Positions 1 through 9,906 of a DNA stretch of 50,556 nt are shown in pieces. The DNA comes from Guillardia theta CCMP2712 (Eukaryota > Cryptophyceae > Pyrenomonadales > Geminigeraceae): the NCBI RefSeq assembly GCF_000315625.1, contig NW_005434623.1, positions 410,768 to 461,323 of the forward strand, in the 5' to 3' direction. The position numbers and the translations under genes were made by a program. The notes under the pieces were generated by a model, which was not told the origin of the DNA, ran no database searches, and saw nothing but the letters and a program-made list of their open reading frames with translations. The first letter of the stretch is position 1. Every line of letters begins with the position of its first letter.

Positions 1-106
1 CCCTCCCTCCCTCCCTCCCTCACTCACTCACTCACTTCCTCTCTCCCTCCTCCCTCCTCCTCCCTCCTCTCTCCCTCCCTCCCTCCCTCCCTCCCTCCCT
101 CCCTCC
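1..106. repeat. (CCCT)n simple repeat
   Basis: Pyrimidine-rich CCCT, CACT and CTCC repeats fill the left edge of the window. They lie just past the last exon I can place of the minus-strand fucosyltransferase gene, so this is probably one of its introns or its 3' flank. Confidence 0.9.
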
Positions 107-184
107 CCATCTTTCCATGTCCTTCGATTTCCTGATTGAAACCACTTATGCCCACCTGTTGAACAGTCTGTGCCTGTCGATATT

Positions 185-776
185 CAAGCTGTAAACCTGT
201 TCTCACGATTAAACTCCTTAGCCTCCGCCTCCTTCCACCGCCGCCTTTCCCACATCCCACATCCGCACTATCCTCGCTCTCCTCTCTGTGCTCCTCGTCC
301 TTCCCCTCCTCTCCCTCCCTCTCCGAATTCTCCTCTCACCTCCAAGTCTGTCTCTCGAAACCTTGCTGTAGCCTCCTCGCTGTCGGTCGCCAGGTACACC
401 TTGTGCCGCAGATCATTCACAACTGCGATCGACGAGCATGCAGCACCCGTCTGAGGCCATAGCGGGAGGAGAGCTGGCGGGCAGCGAGAAGGTAGCGGTC
501 TACAGAGACGCATCCTTCCTTCACCGGCGGGTTCTCGACGTTGGCGAACCTCGCAGTGTGGGTGCAAGAGTCGCCCATCCTGACATGAACGGAGATGTAG
601 GGCTCTACGATCCCTGCCAAGACACTGAGGAGGTAGTTGAAGGAAGGTAAAAACGGAGGCGGACGAATAGGAGGCGGACGAATAGGTGGAGAGAGGAGGA
701 GGACGAGCACGAGGAGGAGGAGGAGGAGGAGGACGAGGAGGAGGAGGAGGAGGGCGCTGAGTCTGTAACAGCAGAA

Positions 777-809
<33 letters not shown>

Positions 810-3800
810 GCTGATGATGATGATGATGACGATGCGCGCATGAGGTACTGGGGGAACAAAACAAGGAGGAAAAGCAGGAGAAGCAAGAGCTGAAGAAGGA
901 GCAGGAGAAGGAGGAGTAGAAACAGAAGAAGCAGAAGAAGGAAGAGCAGGAAAAAAGCAGGACAAGGCGCATCGAACAGAACAAGGGCAAAGAGGAGAAG
1001 GAGAGATGAAGTTGCGTTGCTCACCGAGACTGTTCTTGATTCTCCTGAGCAGAAGTTGTAGGAAGGAGCTGCAAAAAAACTCTTCAGACCGGCAGAGATA
1101 TTCCATGGCGTTAGCAGGACCTTGGCTGGAGGAGCTGCTGAACTAGATGCGATCTCCACCACAACTTGCCGTGAGGAAGCAGACTCGAGAACTCTCCTTG
1201 AAACTCCTGCCTTGCAGTGAAGAGACGAAGGGGGCAGGCGTGTGAGCAAGAGCAGCAGAGAGCGAGAGCAGGAAGAATAGGGAGGAAGATGAAGAGTTGA
1301 AAGCGAACGAAAGAAGGTCAAGAGAAGCGAGAAAAAGGAAGGCAGGAAGGAAGGAATGTAGCAGCAACAAGACAAGACAGAGGAGCAGGAAGAATAGAAT
1401 GAGCAAGTGGAGTACGAGTAATTAGGAAAGCAGGAGCAGGGACAGAAGCAGGAGGAGCGGGAGAAGCGGGAGGAGGAGGAGGAGGAGCAGGAGGAGCAGG
1501 AGGAGCAGGAGGAGCAGGAGCAGGAGATTGATTGATACCAAGGGCGCATCTAGCGACTTGTCGGGGATGCCATCTGCTCGGGAATGCACTGGGAAACCAA
1601 CACTGACAAGAAGGTCAATAGGAGGCGCGATGACTTGCTGCAGTAAAACACTGTAAGATCAGCTTGCACCAAGATGCAACTCTGGCGATGACCGAGAGTG
1701 CAAGAAGACAACATCTCGCATGAAGAAAAACTCAACCGTTGTTTGAAGGATACATGCATCAGCATCATCACATCCAAAATAAATCACCATCAAATAAAGA
1801 TTACATCTATCGATAGTCAACTCTTCATCGCGACCAACATCTCCTAGAAACGTACCGCATCACAGGGGCAAAGCGATCGCAAGAGCTTATGGGTTTGAGC
1901 AAGCATTTCCATCCTTTCTCTTCGCCTGAGTTGCTCATGAGAGAACCAAATCACACAACTCTTGTACAACATTGCGGAACGTCACCATACAACCATCTTC
2001 CCAAAGCTGCATTCTCTATCATGACAGGCGTCTGGAGTTAAACTTAGAATCGAAGTTTCTGTTCAACGATCGAACTTCACCTGATTGCTTTCCATAGCGA
2101 TCGCCAACATGTGCGAAACGTAGTGAATGTTGAAGCCGAAGCCATGAAGTGGAGGTCCAAAGAGAAATAGACCATCTGTGTGCCCACATTAACTCAATCC
2201 CCCTCCCTTCTACTTCTCTCCCTCTGCTCCGACACCCTCACCATCACTACATCTTCCCTCACCATCACTACATCTTCCCTCACCATCACTACATCTTCCT
2301 TCACCATCACTACATCTTCCTTCACCATCACTACATCTTCCCTCACCATCACTACATCTTCCTTCACCATCACTACATCCTCCTTCACCATCACTACATC
2401 TTCCCTCACCATCACTACATCTTCCTTCACTCCTGCCTGCCACCCTCATCTCCTTTCTCGCCTCCCATCACCTTTGATCTCGTCCAAGCTGCTGTCCACC
2501 TTGTCGCACTTGCTAGTCAAACGAGCCATCCTAGTCCCTGCCGTAAGAAATTGCCTCCGCCTTCCCCCGGTCCCCTTCCCCCCCCTTCGTGTTCCTCCCT
2601 TACCCCCATCCCCCGCTCCCCCCCCCCGCTCCAATAACTCGCTTCTTCCTCTCTGCTCAGCGTTGCACCTTTGTTGTAGGGTATCAACTCCTTCCTCCCA
2701 TGCGATCGCCTTTCAGTCCGGTGAAAAGAAATTCAAGGATTTACACAAGTGAGCAGAGAGAAAGAGACAAGGGTCGGATGCGGAGGAGCAGAGGCATCGA
2801 GGGAGGCAGCACAGACCTTGATGCATCGGGAAGGAGACAGGTTGGGATCACGATCGGGGAGGAAGGAGGAGTTTGAGAGGATCGAATGATCGCACGCCTC
2901 TCCTGCCCAGTTGCCCTCGCACAAACAGACTCCTCGCACACACTTCCCATGCCCGTTGCAATCTCGCTCACCCTCACAGACATCTCCATCCTCGCATTCA
3001 TCCGTCATGATGGTTTGAAATCGAACGGTCTCCTCCTCCCCCTCCTCCCCCTCCTCCCCCTCCTCCTCCTCCTCCTCCACAGATTCTCCATTTTCATCTT
3101 GATACTTCTTGCTATTCTTCAATCTACTACTGGCATTGATACCAGCTTCCCCGTCGCGTACGACTGAGTTCTCCTTCCCCTTCCTCTTTCCCTTCTTCAT
3201 TTTTGCCTCGTCCTCCTTCACACAGTCATGGCGGACCCAAAAGCTGATAGTGTGCTCAAGTTCGTCGAACTCCATAGTTTCGTTAACCAGCCGGCATGAA
3301 GCCACATGCTCGCCATCCGATAGATCGACGACGGGCAAGTGGGCGCCGACGTCTCCTTGAAACAGCATCCCGTCATCACAACAATGGTCGCCATCGTTCT
3401 CGTCGTCAGCATCATCGGCAGCAACAGCAAACAATCACACTAGCCAACGAATTTGCACCATCATACTATTCTTCGTCATCTCCATCACCATCTCCGCTAT
3501 ATCGCCAACATCAACTCCATTCTCAAACAAATCCGTCATTCCACATCATGATCAGTCTATCACCGAATGCGTTCATGAGTTCTGTCGCTCGCCATCTACC
3601 CACCTGCCATCATCTGTGACACCTGGCTCATAACACTCAAAGATTGCCTCCACGGCATCCAGCTCCAACACCACATGCCATGGCTTCCAAACATGATGAA
3701 GCTCTGCAGGAGATCTCATCAGGGAACCAGTACGCTCCTCCTCGCACTCTCCCCCTTGTTTCTTCCTTCTCACGCGCGGAGATTCAGCGACGCCCCAGTG

Positions 3801-3905
3801 ACTTGATACCTTGGAAGCTTCTCAACCCCTTCCATGCGGGATCCTTCAAGCCTCGAAGTGCAAGAACGATGGACAAGGTCTACAACAAGTGTCACTCTAC
3901 CACAT
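185..3905 (-). CDS. EGF-like/GT23 (FUT8-like) fucosyltransferase, multi-exon, 3' end outside window
   Basis: A probable Golgi or ER glycosyltransferase transferring fucose, read from many short exons on the minus strand. The N-terminal exon (about 2817-3434) holds a beta-sandwich-like stretch (VDLSDGEHVASC ... SFWVRHDC), an acidic linker, and an EGF-like module with six cysteines (CNGHGKCVRGVCLCEGNWAG). Downstream exons give GT23 motifs in the expected order: GFGFNIHYVSHMLAIAMESN at about 2081-2158; TPVMIENAALGRWLYG ending at 2031; GWKCLLKPISSC at 1856-1925; PYISVHVRMGD (the HxRxxD nucleotide-sugar motif) at 447-624; RVYLATDSEEA at 340-399. The intron between the last two is 47 nt and restores the frame exactly. 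Exons at 1575-1631 and 1032-1210 fit between. The final GT23 motif should lie left of position 1. Possible first exons lie at 3640-3900 and perhaps 4039-4186 (a short hydrophobic leader). That the EGF and transferase parts are one gene rests on frame and order, not on a transcript. Confidence 0.62.
705..840. repeat. (GGA)n and (GCA)n microsatellites
   Basis: GGA and GCA trinucleotide runs lie in the intron between the coding exons at 447-624 and 1032-1210 of the fucosyltransferase gene. On the minus strand they read as polypyrimidine leading into the splice acceptor near 625. Confidence 0.8.
1440..1525. repeat. (GGAGGA/GGAGCA)n purine repeat
   Basis: An AGGAGC/AGGAGG run in an intron of the fucosyltransferase gene. 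The same hexamer recurs near 24310, 36230, 38300 and 48990. Confidence 0.75.
2239..2427. repeat. 21-bp minisatellite, 9 copies
   Basis: Nine tandem copies of a 21-bp unit of the form CACCATCACTACATCTTCCCT, differing at one or two positions (CCCT/CCTT). The unit is a multiple of three, so several frames stay open, but the array sits in the intron between exons 2081-2158 and 2472-2537 of the fucosyltransferase gene and need not be coding. Confidence 0.92.
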
Positions 3906-3916
3906 GAAGGCGAGTC

Positions 3917-3918
<2 letters not shown>

Positions 3919-3971
<53 letters not shown>
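3919..3971. repeat. (CT)n dinucleotide repeat
   Basis: A near-perfect CT run just upstream of the proposed first exons of the minus-strand fucosyltransferase gene. Confidence 0.92.
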
Positions 3972-3974
<3 letters not shown>

Positions 3975-4264
3975 TTTCCTCGTTCTCCTCCAGGGGGGCA
4001 AACGTAAAATCTGCACAAACAGAGCTATGCAGTCATCCCATCATGTCATGACTCCGCACATGGCGCTTCCAAACCTTGAGGGGGGTGGTCGAACAGCACT
4101 GACGGCAGCCCTTCAGCACGTCTCGGGTCCAGTTCGATCTGCAAGAAGAACAAGAAGCAAAGGAGAGACAGGTGTCCTCCTCGCATGCTTGCTGTACCCT
4201 GTCACCGTCTCTTTGCTCACATCCTTGTACTTGTAGCTACCTACCGCCCATGGACTCGTGGCTG

Positions 4265-5060
4265 CCTAGCCTTGTGCGACCGGTTCCGTGTTTGTTCTGA
4301 TCATCGGATCGGACCCTCGGTACGGTCCGGTCCGTCCGGCGGCCGGGCCCGGCCGGGCCCGACGGACCACGGTACCGTACGGTAGCCGGCCCGGCCCCTG
4401 CTCGGAGTCACGCAGCGCGGCCTCACTGAGTTACCGTAGCCTACGTGCCAGCCTCAGCCGGCAGGCGGGTCGATCTGGGCGACCGTGTACGGTCCGATCA
4501 GTGTACGCCGGTCCGGTCGCGGGCGCCGCCGGGCCGCCCGGAGCCTCGGCCTCCGGGAGTCCAATGAGGCTCTCGGCGGCGGGACCGGCCGGGCCGCCCG
4601 GACCGCGCCCCGCACTGCAGCCGCCGGCGCACCCGGCCGCGCGTTGAATCGGCATGATGGCCCGACCTCGGACCCGGCGTCACCGACTCGGAGTCCCGGC
4701 GTCGACCGGCCCGGCGGTCCGGTCCGGTGGCGGCCCGCGGCGGCCGGCGTCCCCGCCGCCGTCGGACTCGCGGCCCGGCGCCCGGCCGTCGACTCAACCG
4801 TGGCGACTGTGTCAGTCACTGAGTGTTGAACTTACACGGTGCACGGGCCGGCGGGCGGCCGGCGCGGCACCCGTACCGCCGGTATCATAGTATCGTGCCG
4901 TGACGGACGTCGTCGCCGGGCGTGGGCCGGCCGGGGCCGCGCGGCTCCGGGCCGGCGGGCCCTCAGGGGACGGGCCTGCAATCAGTGCCAAACAGGCTTG
5001 AAAGTTGAAGCGGCTCGGATCTCGCGCCGTACGAAACTTGAAACTCGAGACGGTCACCCG
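4265..5060. repeat. GC-rich palindromic repeat island A
   Basis: About 800 bp of very high GC built from overlapping GGCC, CCGG and GGGCCC palindromes (for example around 4335-4400). Short words recur: CACTGAGT (4424, 4814), GGTACCGT, GTACGGTCCG, TTGAACTT. No convincing exon or known transposase is visible; long open frames here follow from the GC content. Six more islands with the same vocabulary lie at about 9340, 13290, 17940, 42160, 44590 and 46950. Confidence 0.7.
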
Positions 5061-5479
5061 GAACAAACGTCGGAAAAAAAAAAAGCAGAAAGGGGGCTTG
5101 GCGGAGCACCGGTTTGTGCTGAGGCGGGCTTGTTTCTGTCCCCTTCAGGCTTTGAGAGTAGTGATGAGTCACGGTGCCGTAGTTCCTTGTATCTGCTGAC
5201 GATGACCGTACCTACCCCTCCCTGTATCGGCCACCACCCCGTGGTCGTAGGGAACATGAAAGAGTCAGCCCCTGTAGTAATGTTCGGGAAATGTCGCTAT
5301 AACCATCTTAAAGATAGAGTCACAAACCCCTTCAAAGTCAGGAGCCGTTGTTGATTCCCCAAAAGGTAGCTGTTCCAACTTTGCCGAGCCCAAATCTCAT
5401 TTGGAGATTGTCAAATTGCATCGATTCGTTGCGTGCAGATATCTTACCACACGGAATTTTCTAACGGATTAATTTACTA

Positions 5480-6500
5480 CTCAATCATTCAAGGGGGTAC
5501 TTCACGAGAGAAAGGACGGGTACAAGATGCAGAGCCAGTGCCGAAACGATGTGAGATTGTGTCCTATGGTAACACTGGTTGTAAACTTCTTCTGCTGGGG
5601 TGGGTGGATGGGAGAACTCGCAGGGTCAACTTTCAGCGGACGACCGGTGGTGAAAAGAGTCCAGGTTTGAGGCAAAGAGCCATATGCTAAGGTAGTAGAT
5701 TTTCTATTTGGCATAATAGAATCTGAGAAGCTCATACCTAATGACCCCCTTGCAGGCAATGAAGCACTTAGAGGGCGGCTGGGAAGATTTACAGAAGGGG
5801 GCTGGGCTGTAACTTGATACAGGGGTGGGGTGAAGGGTCCTTGCAGTCAAAATTAATTTTTCAACAAATATTTTGATATTCCGTACAACAAAGGGTTCAT
5901 TCGGGAAATGGTACAGTAGGGTGGGGTAGGGTAGACCACCTATGGGCAGGTTAGGGGTCATCTTATAGGAAAAGTCCTAATGCGGTAGCAGAAGTTTCGG
6001 AAGTTCAATTAACATTATTTTTACCCTCTAACCACCCCCCCCCTTGGGGGGTCATTGTACACGTTGCCAAGGCAAGGGTTGTACTTTTATGGACTTTTGG
6101 TAGGGGTACTTTCCTGGGATCGAGGGGGTGGTTGCGGTAGTTGGAGTCCTTCCAAGTTGTTAAGAAGTTTACAGATAGGGGTGGTAGAGCGATAGGGGAA
6201 GGGGAATTGTAGACATACATGGGGGTAGGGGTACATTATATGCCTTAGAAAGTAGGAGGGTAGTGTAGCGGGGTGATGGACGGGCAGCATCGGAACCGAA
6301 AAGTCTAAAGTGTGGGGGTAGGGGTAATGTAAGACACTCAAAAGGGTGGGTAGAAATAAGTATAAGAGGGGGTGTGATCGAATTGGGGGGTGGTGAGCAG
6401 ATGTCGTGGTTTGCGGAACAAAAACTCCCATGTAGAGGGGGTAGGGGTTAAATACAACGTGGCAGGGGTGGGGGATCAAAACAGAAACAGGGTGGAGGAA
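5480..6500. repeat. GGGGTA-rich, G4-prone segment next to island A
   Basis: About 1 kb of lower-GC DNA with strong G-over-C asymmetry and many words such as GGGGTAGGGGTA, GTGGGGTAGGGTAG and GGTTAGGGGTCA (5820-6470). The spacing of G runs would allow G-quadruplexes on the plus strand. I see no gene. Similar segments flank the islands at about 9050-9330, 9700-9770, 44920-45180 and (C-rich strand) 47690-47950. Confidence 0.6.
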
Positions 6501-6616
6501 GAACAGATAAAGGGGACAGGCGAAGTTATCTGCCCAAGAACCTCCTTGCGCTACACCATCCACGAGTTCCCCTTGTCCCCTTTTCATCTCTCCTTCTTGT
6601 CCTTTTGAGCAACATC

Positions 6617-7327
6617 ATGCAGCAGCAGTCTTCCTCCTCCCCCCCCTCCCCCCTCCTCGACCTCCCCTCCGACCTCCCCAGAGTCGAGATCTTCCCCCGC
6701 AAGAAGCAAGGCCAGAAGTCCCTCTCCAAGCGCCAGGGCGTCAGCTTGACCTTGACCGACGTCCAAGGGATGTTCCATCTCAGGCAGTCAGAGGCTGCCA
6801 AGCTCCTGGTAAGCGCCTCCTCTACCTTGCTCTATCTCCTTGCAACCAATCTCACCCGCTTTTCCTCCCAGGGCATCTCCCTTACCGCCATGAAGAGTGC
6901 ATGCAGAAGAATTGGGGTGACGCGCTGGCCGTACTCACGTCACCGGCAGTCGCCCGTCACGATGCAGGACCAGCATCATGCTGCTGGAGCGAGCACGGAG
7001 GTACCGGCTACCCCCGGCTGGCAGGAGGGAGACGCTTACGGGGATCATCTGTCGAGTGCGAGCTCGCCGCATGCTGGAGCAGACTCAGACGACATGTCGG
7101 ACATGGAGACGATCTGCTATGCAGGGGAGGGCGCGAGCCTGTCATCGTCGAGTATGGCACAGCCTGTGGAGATCGGAAATGAGAGTGGGACCAGAGGCGC
7201 TCAAGGAAGGAGCATCAAGGAGGCAGAGGATCCTCTAGAGAGGGAGTGGATCGAGTGGTACATGAAGACACCAGATGTAAACAGTGAGAATCTACTGACC
7301 ATGTCACGACTTGGTAAGTTCTGGTGA
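6617..7327 (+). CDS. RWP-RK domain protein, copy 1
   Basis: A putative nuclear transcription factor of the RWP-RK family. Exon 1 (6617-6808) encodes a Ser/Pro/Leu-rich start, a basic stretch (FPRKKQGQKSLSKRQG) and the first half of the domain (SLTLTDVQGMF ... SEAAKLL). Exon 2 (6872-7327) supplies GISLTAMK, a conserved Cys, and the signature RWPYS. Removing the 63-nt intron 6809-6871 joins these into the normal helix order of the family. The spliced protein is about 215 residues. The signature is RWPYSR, not the usual RWPxRK. The tail is acidic with WIEWYMKTP. The end differs from copies 2 and 3: a good donor (GGTAAGT) at about 7313 could lead to a further exon. Start chosen at MQQQ, shared with copy 3; an in-frame Met lies four codons upstream. 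Confidence 0.8.
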   Translation: MQQQSSSSPPSPLLDLPSDLPRVEIFPRKKQGQKSLSKRQGVSLTLTDVQGMFHLRQSEAAKLLVSASSTLLYLLATNLTRFSSQGISLTAMKSACRRIGVTRWPYSRHRQSPVTMQDQHHAAGASTEVPATPGWQEGDAYGDHLSSASSPHAGADSDDMSDMETICYAGEGASLSSSSMAQPVEIGNESGTRGAQGRSIKEAEDPLEREWIEWYMKTPDVNSENLLTMSRLGKFW

Positions 7328-8310
7328 AGGGACCAAAGCTTAACAGAGAGTGTGTATTCTAGTTACAACTGAAACCCAAGCTCGTTCTTCTTGTAAATTT
7401 TGTCTGAACCTGTAGACTTCTCTTTATCGAACTGGAAATGAACATTTGTTGTATAGTGAAATTGAGTCTCTTGCACTTACCATGTTGTTGAATGCGGATG
7501 ACAGCATTGAGAAATTCTGGTCTGAATACTTTGAGCATGTTCGTTTCTAGAAGGGATACGGTCATTCTGTTGTATCAGAGCTCTGCGAAGGCGGGCTGAA
7601 GCCTCCACAGGAAAGAATCTTATTGAGCAGGAGTGGGCAGCAAGAGAAGCTATGGTCTTCTCTTACAGGCACGAGGGCAGCAAGGGCTCTAACGGCTACT
7701 GGACCTCTAGAATACAACCCCTGTTGGGCGACAGAGTGCGCAAAGTACGGGTGGTATCTCCTGTACTGGTACGATTGGATGAACCTCGACGAGGAGCAGG
7801 CATCAGATCTGAGCGGACGCACGAGGGATGCTCGCTCTTGCGTGAGGAGCGTTACCATCCCTGGTGGTTCCCCTCGACTACAAAAGGATCTTCAACGACT
7901 GCTAAGGTGGTCTGTCCTTCCTGTGTGTGCCACAAACCGATAGTGTGTTCGTGTTATCAAAATCACTTCATATCTCTACTCAAGACGTCTGCACCCCTTA
8001 AAGCTTCGGGGTGTGAAATGTCTATGCCGAACTCCGCCAAGAGCATGATGCAAAGATGTGAACCGCAACACAGGTCTGCAAAGCATATCGTGTCCAACAT
8101 TTATATTGTATGGCATTCATTTTAACCGTAAGGGTTTAAATTTGATGCAATTACATCGCTATGTTCTTAAGTTTAAGTTGTGTACATTACTGTTCAGAGA
8201 GTATTTCTAGTTTCCAACAAGCCCCGCACGATCCAACATTTCCATCTCACTCAAATCGAGCTTCTTGTATCCACCAACCCCAGTGCCATGAATAGCAGAA
8301 CCTCCTCTTG
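7328..8310. other. Spacer between convergent RWP-RK copies 1 and 2; possible coding remnant
   Basis: No recognisable gene. A plus-strand frame at about 7623-7943 encodes a Trp/Tyr-rich, protein-like stretch (CAKYGWYLLYWYDWMN) with no family I recognise. The rest is AT-richer and non-repetitive. There is no GC island here, unlike most other spacers. Confidence 0.35.
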
Positions 8311-8997
8311 TCATGACATCGTCAGTGTCTCCTCGCTCCCAACCTCCGGTGTCTTCATGTACCACTCGATCCACTCCCTCTCTAGCGGCTCCTCCTCCGG
8401 CTCCATACTGTTACAGGGCCGAGGGCGTGAGGTCTCGATCTCATGCTCAACCAGTTCAGACTGAGAATTGCTGGGTGACATAAAGAGATCCTTGTCAGAG
8501 TGCTGGTAAGTGTCTCCCTCATGCCAGCCGGGGGTAGCCGGTATCTCCGTGCTCGCTCCAGCAGCATGATGCTGGTCCTGCATCGTGACGGGCGACTGCC
8601 GGTGACGTGAGTACGGCCAGCGCGTCACCCCCATCCTACGGCATGCGCACTTCATGGCGGTAAGGGAGATGCCCTGGGAGGAAAAGCGGGTGAGATTGGT
8701 TGCAAGGAGATAGAGCAAGGTAGAGGAGGCGCTTACCAGGAGCTTGGCAGCCTCTGACTGCCTGAGATGGAACATCCCTTGGACGTCGGTCAAGGTCAAG
8801 CTGACGCCCTGGCGCTTGGAGAGGGACTTCTGGCCTTGCTTCTTGCGGGGGAAGATCTCGACTCTGGGGAGGTCGGAGGGGAGGTCGAGGAGGGGGGAGG
8901 AGGGGGAGGAGGAAGACTGAAGCATATCAGACTCGCTCATGGAGAAAGATGTAGGAGGAGGAGGAGGAGAGTGGTTGAGGAGGAGGTGTATGGACAA
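8311..8997 (-). CDS. RWP-RK domain protein, copy 2
   Basis: Inverted paralogue of copies 1 and 3. Exon 1 is 8737-8997 and exon 2 is 8311-8673, separated by the same 63-nt intron (8674-8736). The N-terminus is longer, with a poly-Pro stretch and MSESDML before the shared Ser-rich leader. The RWP-RK core is nearly identical to the others (CACRRMGVTRWPYSR). The middle of the protein lacks the acidic segment found in copies 1 and 3 (SSPHAGADSDDMSDME) and has instead a short SDKDLFMSPSN stretch. The tail EPEEEPLEREWIEWYMKTP matches copy 3. The spliced protein is about 207 residues. It converges on copy 1 and diverges from copy 3. Confidence 0.8.
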   Translation of the reverse strand: MSIHLLLNHSPPPPPTSFSMSESDMLQSSSSPSSPLLDLPSDLPRVEIFPRKKQGQKSLSKRQGVSLTLTDVQGMFHLRQSEAAKLLVSASSTLLYLLATNLTRFSSQGISLTAMKCACRRMGVTRWPYSRHRQSPVTMQDQHHAAGASTEIPATPGWHEGDTYQHSDKDLFMSPSNSQSELVEHEIETSRPRPCNSMEPEEEPLEREWIEWYMKTPEVGSEETLTMS

Positions 8998-9049
8998 TAT
9001 CTGATGGATTCAGGTGGAGGAGGAGATCGGCCTATGCTGTGGTGTGGTG

Positions 9050-9330
9050 GGGGTGTGGATGACGATTTGCTGTCCCTTCCGCTCTTGAAGATGGTTACCT
9101 GGACTACCCCCACCCTCGACCTCCCACTGGGGGAATAATGACCCCCACCTCACGGAAGTTAAATTGCTGCTCCGAGAGTCAACATTTGGGAAATACCACC
9201 CCTCCTTTGGAGCCCACTTTCACCCCTGCCGAGGGTTGGTGCTTTAATCGTGTCTCCCGGTGGGACCGCCCACATGATCGGCAGCCGTTGGGGTAAGGGT
9301 ATGTAGGGTAGTGGAGAGTATTTACTACAG
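9050..9330. repeat. G/C-run segment left of island B
   Basis: Runs such as CCCCCACC, GGGGGAAT, CCCCCACC and GGGGTAAGGGTATGTAGGGTAG resemble the GGGGTA segments beside the other islands. No gene is seen. Confidence 0.45.
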
Positions 9331-9339
9331 TCTTTACTA

Positions 9340-9660
9340 CTGTCCGAAAGTCGACAGGCAGGGGCCAGCAAGCTGGGGCCCGGGGCCCGGGTTACCGTCG
9401 GAGATGTAACTCAGGTCACTTGGGGCCACTGCCAAGTCGACAGTTTACTACCCGGACCTTTTACTCAACGTTAAGTTAAAACTCGGGCCCAGTTGCTCTA
9501 TAAATGGGCAGATCCTTTACCGCCCGGGCTGTGACTCGGACCTGGCGGAACTCGGAAGGTGACGGGACGGGCGGAGGACCGAAGGCAGGAGGAAACTCCA
9601 AGGGCTCTCACGGGAGTCTCGGCGGCTGGGCCGGGTGGGTTCCGGCGCTTTTTTAAACTT
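9340..9660. repeat. GC-rich palindromic repeat island B
   Basis: GGGGCCCGGGGCCCGGG at about 9378-9394 and shared words (AACTCAGGTCAC, GGAACTCGGAAG). It lies between the divergent RWP-RK copies 2 and 3. A TATAAA at 9499-9504 lies inside it, about 400 bp upstream of the copy 3 start; whether it is used cannot be told. Confidence 0.6.
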
Positions 9661-9906
9661 TACACGCCTTTTACGTGATTCTATTCTTGGGCGGTTTTCT
9701 GGATGGATTTGGGATTCGGTAGGGGTGCTATGAGGGACAAAAGAAGATTATTGGGGGTGGGGTGGTAAAAGGCAAACTTGTTGATAAAAATGGAATCCCA
9801 TGAAGCAACTGGACGGGAACACAACGCAACTATCCCTCTCCACAACCACCGACAAGCATCTCCCTCCTCCTTCTTGCATCCTTCGAAGCTCATCCTGACG
9901 AAGACA

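Noticed and set aside
400-450. Frameshift in the fucosyltransferase gene
   Set aside because: A 47-nt GT-AG intron (400-446) joins YGLRR to VYLATDSEEA in frame.
2239-2427. CRISPR-like array
   Set aside because: Units are contiguous 21-mers with no spacers, in a eukaryotic intron.
2149-2752. Long plus-strand frames with HHHYIFP or TITTSSL repeats
   Set aside because: They are translations of the 21-bp minisatellite, whose length is a multiple of three. The array sits inside an intron of the minus-strand fucosyltransferase gene.
4340-4400. GC island as an rRNA or tRNA gene
   Set aside because: I found no tRNA-like arms or conserved rRNA words; the palindromes are short and too repetitive.
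4288-4890. Several long frames on both strands in island A
   Set aside because: Stop codons are rare because of extreme GC content. The translations are Arg/Pro/Gly/Ala mixtures in every frame, with no domain.
9499-9504. TATA box for RWP-RK copy 3
   Set aside because: TATAAA lies 400 bp upstream of the start inside a repeat island, and no equivalent is seen for copy 1.
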